Below, piece by piece: positions 1 to 4,937 of a stretch of 6,774 bases of DNA. The DNA lies in contig JAOUFP010000160.1 in assembly GCA_029858145.1 (NCBI GenBank), positions 1 to 6,774 on the forward strand, given 5' to 3'. Both the position numbers and the translations under genes were made by a program. Origin of the DNA: Nitrospirota bacterium. Its GTDB lineage: Bacteria; Nitrospirota; Thermodesulfovibrionia; Thermodesulfovibrionales; UBA6898. Each line of letters begins with the position of its first letter. Position 1 is the first letter of the stretch. The notes under the pieces were generated by a model that had not been told where the DNA came from, did not search any database, and saw only the letters and a program-made list of their open reading frames with translations.

Positions 1-195
1 CTCTCCGGCAAAAGCAACCGCCAGATGTGATACGCCTTCAGAGATAAGTTTCCGCGAAATCTCAACAGCGCCATGTCCGTATGCGTCTGCCTTAACGACC
101 GCAATCACAACCCTGTCACTGGTAATCTGACGGACAATGTCAAGATTATGCTGAAGAGCCGAGAGGTCTATTACAGATACAGGCCCTCTATTCAC
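1..195 (-). CDS. alr: Alanine racemase, N-terminal part (cut by window edge)
   Basis: The first 65 residues of a PLP-dependent alanine racemase, which interconverts L- and D-alanine in the cytoplasm for peptidoglycan synthesis. The sequence shows the fold type III N-terminal pattern: an early VIDLSALQHNL segment, then VVKADAYGHG at about residues 33-42. Lys35 in that motif would form the Schiff base with PLP. The segment GVSHLAVAFAGE follows, matching the strand where the family usually reads LAVARVEEG. The catalytic tyrosine and C-terminal beta domain lie outside the window. I chose the GTG at 195-193. It overlaps the tatA stop by 8 nt and has only a weak purine-rich stretch upstream, so translation is probably coupled to tatA. 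It is the last gene seen of the leftward mobA-tatA-alr operon. Identification is firm; the exact start is less so. Confidence 0.88.
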   Translation of the reverse strand, partial: MNRGPVSVIDLSALQHNLDIVRQITSDRVVIAVVKADAYGHGAVEISRKLISEGVSHLAVAFAGE

Positions 196-400
196 CCTTG
201 GCTTTTTCTTCCCCTGCTTTTTCTTCTTCCGCTTTCTTTTTCGGGGTCACATCAATTTCGTCCGGTTCCGAGGTAGATTTTTTGAAGTTTTTTATGGCAA
301 GTCCTACCCCCTTTCCTATTTCCGGCAATCTCGAAGCACCGAAAAGGACGATAATGATAATAAGGATAATAATAAGCTCCGGCATTCCTAATCCAAACAT
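188..400 (-). CDS. tatA: Twin-arginine translocase subunit TatA/TatE
   Basis: A 70-residue TatA-family protein, the pore-forming or membrane-thinning subunit of the Tat system that exports folded proteins across the inner membrane. Residues 1-8 (MFGLGMPE) carry the polar residue Glu8 near the N terminus. Residues 9-20 form a short, isoleucine-rich membrane helix. Phe20-Gly21 is the conserved hinge. Residues 22-42 (ASRLPEIGKGVG and onward) are the amphipathic helix, and the rest is a highly charged Lys/Glu tail typical of TatA. An AGGAGG Shine-Dalgarno (406-411 on the + strand) sits 5 nt before the ATG and is made from the last codons of mobA. Clustering with mobA makes sense because many molybdoenzymes are Tat substrates. 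Periplasmic [NiFe] hydrogenases, such as the one at the other end of this window may be, use the same route. No tatC is visible here. Confidence 0.95.
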   Translation of the reverse strand: MFGLGMPELIIILIIIIVLFGASRLPEIGKGVGLAIKNFKKSTSEPDEIDVTPKKKAEEEKAGEEKAKGE

Positions 401-401
401 T

Positions 402-974
402 TTAACCTCCTGTAATCTGCCTTAAGTCTTCCCATGTATTGATATTGGTGAAAGACTTTCCCTCCGGATCGACCTTCAGCACCTCCTGCTCATCTATATA
501 ATATACATCAACAGCATTCAGCAAATCCTTCATCGCCCTGCTTTTGAAGAACATTCCCTCTTCTATCACGTCTTTGATGGTATTCGAATAAATCCCCAGC
601 AGCGGCTGAGGTCTGCCGTCAAAAACAGGCACGACGGCATCCTGTCCACGATAGCTCTTCCTGATAAGACTTACGATACCATCAGAGATAAAGGGCATGT
701 CACAGGCAGCAACAAATATCTCCGGAACCCCTGTGCACGAAAGTACCGAAAAAATGCCTGTCAGCGGGCCGCGCGCATTTATGATGTCCCCTACCATGGG
801 AAGCCCGAGATAAAAAAATTTCTCCGGACTGTTTGTGCTAATCCATACTTTATTAAAGTTTTTTCTTAATATTCCTGAAATAATCTCTATGATTTTCTTT
901 CCGTGCACTTCCGCAAGACCCTTGTGAAACAAGAACCTCCTGTTTTCCCCCCCTGCCAAAATCATCGCATCCAT
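402..974 (-). CDS. mobA: Molybdenum cofactor guanylyltransferase (MobA-like)
   Basis: About 190 residues of the MobA/nucleotidyltransferase fold. The family attaches GMP to molybdopterin to make the guanine dinucleotide cofactor of DMSO-reductase-family enzymes such as formate dehydrogenase and nitrate reductase. Visible motifs are LAGG (6-9) with Lys18 for nucleotide binding, GPLTGI (69-74), CDMPF (91-95) with the Mg-binding Asp92, and NINTWEDL (177-184), matching the family's NINTPEDL. The nucleotide-binding loop is divergent: LAGGENRRFLFHKG where the usual form is LAGGxSxRMGxDK, so specificity is not certain. I chose the ATG at 974-972; a TTG at 980 and a second ATG at 965 are alternatives. 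None has a clear Shine-Dalgarno. A weak TTGAAG/TTTAAT promoter pair (1014-984, 19-bp spacer) would give an almost leaderless message. The stop is 1 nt from the tatA start. Confidence 0.85.
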   Translation of the reverse strand: MDAMILAGGENRRFLFHKGLAEVHGKKIIEIISGILRKNFNKVWISTNSPEKFFYLGLPMVGDIINARGPLTGIFSVLSCTGVPEIFVAACDMPFISDGIVSLIRKSYRGQDAVVPVFDGRPQPLLGIYSNTIKDVIEEGMFFKSRAMKDLLNAVDVYYIDEQEVLKVDPEGKSFTNINTWEDLRQITGG

Positions 975-1050
975 AGTCAAATTATTAAATAGTTTATTAA
1001 AAACGTGCCTTCAATACAAGTTAAAAGTATTTATCCAGAAGGATTTTTCC

Positions 1051-1080
1051 TTGCTCATTCATACTCTTTTCTGGTATAAA
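1051..1080 (+). promoter_or_regulatory. Candidate sigma70 promoter for 6S RNA
   Basis: TTGCTC at 1051-1056 and TATAAA at 1075-1080 are separated by 18 bp, close to a housekeeping promoter. Initiation would fall near 1087. A second -10-like hexamer, TATGAT at 1086-1091, would start transcription near 1098, nearer the predicted 6S closing stem, but has no good -35. The region is divergent to mobA. Confidence 0.5.
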
Positions 1081-1099
1081 ATAACTATGATAACGTTGA

Positions 1100-1278
1100 T
1101 GATTACCTGCCCTGTAGGTGATATGTGGAAAAATTGATCCGGCAAATTAGATCTTTCGGGAGTCTGCTTAAGGTATTGGTGTGCATGTTGCCCAGGTGGC
1201 AAAAGCCTGAAGATACCTTTATGACACCCACCTATAATTCAGGCGGATCTGATTCTCCACATACACGGCAGGGCGGGG
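1100..1278 (+). ncRNA. ssrS: 6S RNA (RNA polymerase-sigma70 regulator)
   Basis: About 180 nt that fold as one long interrupted hairpin with a central bubble, the shape of 6S RNA, which mimics an open promoter and sequesters sigma70-RNA polymerase. Stems seen from outside in: CCTGCC (1106-1111) with GGCAGG (1267-1272); ATGTGGA (1123-1129) with TCCACAT (1256-1262); GATCCG (1136-1141) with CGGATC (1244-1249). The central bubble follows (1142-1170 opposite 1234-1243). Then come AGGT (1171-1174) with ACCT (1230-1233), GGTGT (1178-1182) with ACACC (1224-1228), and an apical hairpin TTGCC/GGCAA (1188-1202). The segment GGTGTGCATG, hairpin, AAGCCT, GACACCCACCT closely parallels the E. coli 6S apical domain (GGUGAGCAUG, hairpin, AAGCCU, GACACAUUCACCU) as I recall it. 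As I recall, 6S also lies upstream of rny in Desulfobacterota. Ends are approximate to about 10 nt. Confidence 0.85.
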
Positions 1279-1355
1279 TCACAATTACCGTTATGCTGGC
1301 AGCTATGGTTTTAAAGCTTTTGGGAAAAACAAATAAAGAATTGAATAGAGAAAAC

Positions 1356-1375
1356 AAAAGGCACCTGCCTCTTTT
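1356..1375 (+). terminator. Weak candidate terminator downstream of 6S RNA
   Basis: AGGC (1359-1362) pairs with GCCT (1367-1370) around an ACCT loop. Upstream A's could extend the stem across one bulge, and CTTTT follows. It lies about 80 nt past the 6S 3' end, so it could stop the 6S primary transcript. The stem is only 4 bp unless extended, so support is low. Confidence 0.25.
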
Positions 1376-1456
1376 ACGGGGTGTTTCGATAAATAAAAAA
1401 ATAAACTTTTTTTCTGTTGTTCCCGTTTTCTCGACACCAAAAGTCCTCTCCAAACC

Positions 1457-1476
1457 ATAGTCCGGCCCAGGACTAT
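1457..1476. repeat. Inverted repeat ATAGTCC / GGACTAT
   Basis: A perfect 7-bp inverted repeat separated by GGCCCA. It could be a hairpin in the rny leader or a dyad binding site. On the minus strand it is followed by no useful U-tract. A TATAAA overlaps its right arm at 1474-1479. Function unknown. Confidence 0.4.
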
Positions 1477-1598
1477 AAAAATTGAATGTAAAAACAGAAC
1501 AGAACACAAGAACATCACTTGCCCTGCAAAGAGATAGAGTAAGCTGCCTCAATTCTGACGCATCGCTCAATCCGCATGTCTTTAAAGCTTTCGTTCCG

Positions 1599-1618
1599 GA
1601 TTTATTCAGGGATAAATC
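1599..1618. repeat. Inverted repeat GATTTAT / ATAAATC
   Basis: A perfect 7-bp inverted repeat with a TCAGGG spacer, about 80 bp before the rny start. It may form an AU-rich hairpin in the rny 5' leader or serve as a dyad operator. Nothing else supports a function. Confidence 0.35.
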
Positions 1619-1698
1619 TGCGTTTTCGCGTGTTCTTTCTCCGTTATCAGTTGAAAGAGAGATGAAATCACGGCTGCAAGAAAGGAGGAGCAATTCAG

Positions 1699-3261
1699 AT
1701 GATTAATATTGTTTATCTTCTCACCGCCATTGTCACTGGAGTCGCTGTAGGCCTGCTTATGAGTTTGCTTTACAAAAATACCTTAAAAGCTCAGAAAAAA
1801 TCTATTGAACAGGAAAAAAACAAACTGCTCGACGTTGCTCACAAGGAAGCAGAGTCTCTGAGGAAAGAGGCGACTATCGAAGCCAAAGATATCGTCTATC
1901 AGGCCAAAACAGAAGCAGAAAAGGAATTAAGGGAAAAACGTTCCGAACTGAACCATCTTGAAAAAAGACTTCGCCAGAAGGAAGAGTCTATAGAGAGAAA
2001 ATTTGATCAGATAGACAAGCGCGAACATGAATTGGGAAAAAAGGAGAAAGACTTCAGTTCAAGAGAAAGAGCGTTGCAGGAAAAAGAAAACAAATATAAC
2101 GCCTTGATTAATGAACAGACCCAGATTCTCGAAAGAATTTCGGGAATAAGCACGGAAGAGGCAAAACAGGAGATCCTTCGGCGGACAGAGGAGAATGCCA
2201 GATTTGATGTAGCAAAGCTGGTAAAGAGGATTGAAGACGAAGCAAAGGAAAATTCTGAAAAGAAGGCCAAGGAAATTATTGGATCGTCGATACAGCGTTA
2301 CGCGAGTGATTATGTCGCAGACGCAACAGTATCTGCGGTCAGCCTCCCCAGCGATGACATGAAAGGCAGGATAATAGGAAGGGAAGGCAGGAACATTCGC
2401 GCCCTCGAGGCTGCCACAGGCGTTGACCTGATCGTCGATGACACCCCTGAAATGGTAACGCTTTCCGCGTTTGATCCGGTCAGAAGAGAAATCGCCCGAC
2501 TTTCACTCGAGCGGCTCATCGCGGATGGGAGAATTCACCCTACAAGAATAGAAGAAATTGTTGAAAAGGTAAAAAAGGAAGTTGACGCGAATATACGGGA
2601 AGAAGGCGAAAAGGCAATTTTTGACCTCGGCCTTTCGGGCATACACCCTGAACTCATTAAGACACTAGGCAGGTTGAAGTACAGGACATCTTATGGACAG
2701 AACGTGCTCCAGCACTCCAGGGAAGTGGCTTATTTTGCAGGGATGATGGCCGGAGAACTGGGAGTCGACACAAAACTTGCCAAAAGGGCAGGGCTTCTTC
2801 ATGACCTTGGCAAGGCGATTGACCACGAGATAGAGGGTTCGCATCAGGAAATAGGCGCCAACCTGGCAAAAAAACACGGAGAAAACTACAAGGTAGTAAA
2901 CGCAATTTTGGTGCATCATGGGGAAGGTGATCCTATTACCGTTGAAGCCGCACTTGTTGCGGCATCGGATGCGCTTTCAGCAGCGAGGCCTGGGGTAAGA
3001 CGGGAGAGCATCGAGCACTATCTCAAACGTCTCGAGGCGCTCGAGCAGATGGCCCTTTCCTTCAGCGGTGTTGAAAAGTGTTATGCTATTCAGGCAGGCA
3101 GAGAGATAAGAATCATCGTAAAACCGGAAGATGTGAATGATGAGATGTCCTCCCTCATTGCCCGTGATCTCTCGAAAAAAATTGAATCTGAAATGGCTTA
3201 TCCGGGCCAGATTAAAGTGACCGTCATCAGGGAATCCAGATATGTCGAATATGCGAAGTGA
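1699..3261 (+). CDS. rny: Ribonuclease Y
   Basis: A 520-residue membrane-anchored endoribonuclease that starts mRNA decay and processes structured RNAs. The length matches the family. Residues 3-24 are one hydrophobic membrane segment. Residues about 28-190 are a Lys/Glu-rich coiled coil. Residues about 210-275 are a KH RNA-binding domain with GRIIGREGRNIR (223-234) carrying the GxxG loop. Residues about 335-430 form the metal-dependent HD domain: NVLQHSREVA (335-344), the catalytic pair His368-Asp369 in LLHDLGKAID, and HHGEGD (406-411). The C terminus ends GQIKVTVIRESRYVEYAK, as in other members. An AAGGAGG ribosome-binding site at 1682-1688 lies 10 nt before the ATG. The next gene is the YmdB phosphodiesterase, as in the Bacillus ymdA-ymdB pair. 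The gene ends with TGA, evidence that TGA is a normal stop in this genome. Confidence 0.97.
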   Translation: MINIVYLLTAIVTGVAVGLLMSLLYKNTLKAQKKSIEQEKNKLLDVAHKEAESLRKEATIEAKDIVYQAKTEAEKELREKRSELNHLEKRLRQKEESIERKFDQIDKREHELGKKEKDFSSRERALQEKENKYNALINEQTQILERISGISTEEAKQEILRRTEENARFDVAKLVKRIEDEAKENSEKKAKEIIGSSIQRYASDYVADATVSAVSLPSDDMKGRIIGREGRNIRALEAATGVDLIVDDTPEMVTLSAFDPVRREIARLSLERLIADGRIHPTRIEEIVEKVKKEVDANIREEGEKAIFDLGLSGIHPELIKTLGRLKYRTSYGQNVLQHSREVAYFAGMMAGELGVDTKLAKRAGLLHDLGKAIDHEIEGSHQEIGANLAKKHGENYKVVNAILVHHGEGDPITVEAALVAASDALSAARPGVRRESIEHYLKRLEALEQMALSFSGVEKCYAIQAGREIRIIVKPEDVNDEMSSLIARDLSKKIESEMAYPGQIKVTVIRESRYVEYAK

Positions 3262-3270
3262 ACCAAAAAA

Positions 3271-3304
3271 CAAAGGTAAACGGCCGAACAGCCGTTTACC
3301 TTTG
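3271..3304 (-). terminator. Perfect 14-bp hairpin between rny and the YmdB gene; intrinsic terminator on the minus strand
   Basis: The arm at 3271-3284 pairs without mismatch with 3291-3304 around a CGAACA loop (14 bp, arms beginning CAAAGG and ending CCTTTG). Read on the minus strand the stem is followed directly by TTTTTTGG (complement of 3263-3270), the layout of a rho-independent terminator. Read on the plus strand a run of six A's precedes it and no U-tract follows, so it should not stop rny-ymdB transcription efficiently. It could instead act as a decay barrier or processing site between the two cistrons. It starts 9 nt after the rny stop and ends 25 nt before the YmdB-gene start. Confidence 0.65.
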
Positions 3305-3329
3305 TCGAACCCAACGAAAGAATACTCCC

Positions 3330-4109
3330 GTGAAACTGCTATTTATCGGTGATATTGTAGGAAAGGTCGGCAGAAATGCCATAAAGGCGCTGTTGCCGAA
3401 TCTGGTCGACAAGTATAAGTTAGACCTTGTGATCGCAAACGGTGAAAACATTGCCGGGGGATTCGGCCTTACTGAATCCCTTGTCCAGGAACTCTTCAAA
3501 ATGGGTGTCCACGTTATTACAACGGGCAATCATGTTTGGGACAAAAAGGAGTTCATTAATTACATTTCCAAGGACAACAGGATTTTAAGGCCGCTCAACT
3601 ACCCCCCCGGTGTACCGGGATACGGCAGCGTAATATATACCCTGCCGGACGGAACAAAAGCCGGGGTCATAAATCTTTCGGGCAGGGTATTCATGCCCAG
3701 TATGGATTGCCCCTTCAGGGCCGTCTCTTCCGAGATAGAGTATTTAAAGAACGAGACTGCTATCATCATAATAGACCTGCATGCCGAGGCGACCTCTGAA
3801 AAGGTTGCCTTCGGCTACTTTGTAGACGGCAGGGCAAGCGCTGTGATCGGGACTCACACACATGTGCAGACAGCAGATGAAAAGATCCTTCCGCAGGGAA
3901 CCGCCTATATCACCGATGTAGGCATGACCGGTCCTGTCAACTCGGTTATCGGCATCGAAGTCGATCAGATCATACAGCGTTTTCTTTCAAGTATGCCTGA
4001 CCGGTTCATAACAGCGGGGGGTGAGGGTATTCTGTCGGCTGTTGTTATAGAAATCAATAATTCAGGAAAGGCGACTGCAATACAGCGCCTCCAGGTCAGC
4101 TATCCGTAA
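3330..4109 (+). CDS. ymdB: YmdB/TIGR00282-family metallophosphoesterase
   Basis: A 259-residue dimetal phosphoesterase. The Bacillus member YmdB hydrolyses 2',3'-cyclic nucleotides and influences motility and biofilm decisions. Length matches the family (about 260). The expected metal ligands are visible: Asp8 in MKLLFIGDIVG, Glu39-Asn40 in NGEN, Asn67-His68 in TTGNHVWD, His151 in IDLHAEATSEK, and His176/His178 in IGTHTHVQTAD. Also conserved are AYITDVGMTGP (192-202) and the ending segment RFITAGGEGILSAVVIEI. I chose the GTG at 3330, where family homology begins; an earlier in-frame GTG at 3258 would add 24 residues translated from the intercistronic hairpin. The ribosome-binding site is weak (GAAAG, about 3316-3320). 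The gene follows rny with a 68-nt gap, and its last 14 bp overlap the opposing hypC. Confidence 0.93.
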   Translation: MKLLFIGDIVGKVGRNAIKALLPNLVDKYKLDLVIANGENIAGGFGLTESLVQELFKMGVHVITTGNHVWDKKEFINYISKDNRILRPLNYPPGVPGYGSVIYTLPDGTKAGVINLSGRVFMPSMDCPFRAVSSEIEYLKNETAIIIIDLHAEATSEKVAFGYFVDGRASAVIGTHTHVQTADEKILPQGTAYITDVGMTGPVNSVIGIEVDQIIQRFLSSMPDRFITAGGEGILSAVVIEINNSGKATAIQRLQVSYP

Positions 4110-4365
4110 GGTCCTGTTCACTGACCTCAGACCCGATATCCTTCCCGGCATCTTCAATTATGGTGGAAATAACCTTCAGCGCCTCATGCGCTGATTCCTG
4201 TTCCACCTTCTGAATGGCAAAACCGGCGTGCACGAGGACATAATCACCAATCCCTACGTCCTCAGGCATAAGCATAAGGTTGATTTCACGTCTGGCGCCG
4301 TAAACGTCCACCGTTGCCCTGAAATTATCGATCTCTACTATTTTTGATGGTATCGCCAGACACAT
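4096..4365 (-). CDS. hypC: Hydrogenase assembly chaperone, HypC/HybG/HupF family
   Basis: An 89-residue small chaperone that carries the Fe(CN)2CO group with HypD and delivers it to the hydrogenase large-subunit precursor. It starts MCLAIPSKIVEI; Cys2, exposed after removal of Met1, is the essential ligand. DYVLVHAGFAIQKV (41-54) holds the conserved His46. The acidic C-terminal tail (about 70-89) is variable in the family. A GAGGT ribosome-binding site overlaps the TGA stop of the upstream endopeptidase gene and lies 10-11 nt before the ATG, so the two are probably translationally coupled. Placement beside the large subunit and its endopeptidase suggests a dedicated chaperone of the HybG/HupF kind rather than the general hypABCDEF copy. 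Its last 14 bp overlap the convergent YmdB gene, with no terminator in between. Confidence 0.95.
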   Translation of the reverse strand: MCLAIPSKIVEIDNFRATVDVYGARREINLMLMPEDVGIGDYVLVHAGFAIQKVEQESAHEALKVISTIIEDAGKDIGSEVSEQDLTDS

Positions 4366-4378
4366 GCTTTATTATACC

Positions 4379-4897
4379 TCAAACATTTTTCCAGATGCTT
4401 TCCTTGCCAAAAGCGCGCTCTTCAAGCGGTTCCGGGGGGCACCCGATCCTATTCAGTTCATCTACTACAACCCCGAGCAGTTTTTCGAAGCTCCCCTTCA
4501 CTTCTTCCGTCATCTCGAGACCTAACTCAACACGGTTCGGCTCTATTCCGAAAAGGACCATCTGTTTCGGCAGCTCTCCCGTCAGAGACGCAGCTGCGAG
4601 GAGATCCGAAAGACCAAGTTGGTGCGGAGATATTCGTGTCATGAACCTGGCAGGAACATCCTCTCCCTCAACCTTCACGACCGTCCCCGGAGGAAAATCG
4701 CTTTTAATCGCATCTACGATGATGAGATAATCCCTGTTCGAAATATACGAGAGGAGTTCGATCCCGGAAGTGCCGCCGTCAAGCAGCTCGACACTTTCCG
4801 GAAACCGAAATCTCCTCTCCAGTTCATTGATCACCCTGATCCCCACACTGTCATCGGTCATGAGGACATTTCCGATTCCGAGCACAAGAACGTTCAC
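4379..4897 (-). CDS. hyaD: [NiFe] hydrogenase maturation endopeptidase (HyaD/HybD family)
   Basis: A 172-residue cytoplasmic protease that removes the C-terminal peptide of the large subunit after nickel is inserted. Motifs are LGIGNVLMTDDSVGIRV (6-22), with Asp16 at the first nickel-sensing position, DGGTSGIELL (40-49), IIVDAIK (59-65) with Asp62, SPHQLGLSDLLAAA (90-103) with His92, and FGIEP (116-120). These match the Glu16/Asp62/His93 site of HybD, with Asp replacing Glu as in HycI-type members. The start is a GTG at 4897-4895 with GAGG 5 nt upstream. It begins 40 nt after the large-subunit stop. The target is almost certainly the neighbouring large subunit, which has a 15-residue removable tail after DPCLACAIH. 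The gene name is by family; hybD or hynD would be equally good. Confidence 0.94.
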   Translation of the reverse strand: MNVLVLGIGNVLMTDDSVGIRVINELERRFRFPESVELLDGGTSGIELLSYISNRDYLIIVDAIKSDFPPGTVVKVEGEDVPARFMTRISPHQLGLSDLLAAASLTGELPKQMVLFGIEPNRVELGLEMTEEVKGSFEKLLGVVVDELNRIGCPPEPLEERAFGKESIWKNV

Positions 4898-4937
4898 AGG
4901 ATCCTCATATAATGAGAAGCAATCCGGCGCATAATCA

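Larger units (their letters stand above)
1279..1698. other. Non-coding, A-rich stretch between 6S RNA and rny
   Basis: About 420 bp without a convincing gene. Reading frames exist on both strands, but they start without ribosome-binding sites, overlap the 6S RNA or the rny start, and show no recognisable domain. The stretch holds A/T-rich runs (for example 1391-1413), a GAAC-rich segment (1495-1514) and three small inverted repeats listed separately. It probably includes the 6S 3' processing or termination region and the rny leader. I see no good -35/-10 pair for rny. A TATAAA at 1474-1479 lacks a matching -35. Confidence 0.5.

Noticed and set aside
1100..1278. 4.5S/SRP RNA, RNase P RNA or a riboswitch as the identity of the structured RNA
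   Set aside because: The SRP GGAA/AGCA core, RNase P conserved regions and known riboswitch cores are not seen, whereas the 6S apical motif and central bubble are.
1125..1460. Plus-strand reading frame of 111 codons starting inside the 6S RNA
   Set aside because: It runs through the 6S structure, has no ribosome-binding site and no recognisable domain.
1232..1693. Minus-strand reading frame of 153 codons between 6S and rny
   Set aside because: Starts next to the rny ribosome-binding site, ends inside the 6S RNA, has low-complexity composition and no known domain; most likely chance.
1482..1706. Plus-strand frame of 74 codons overlapping the rny start
   Set aside because: TTG start with no Shine-Dalgarno, no recognised domain; the AAGGAGG inside it serves rny.
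3258..3329. 24-residue N-terminal extension of the YmdB protein from GTG 3258
   Set aside because: It would translate the intercistronic hairpin; family homology with the conserved MKLLFIGDIVG begins at 3330.
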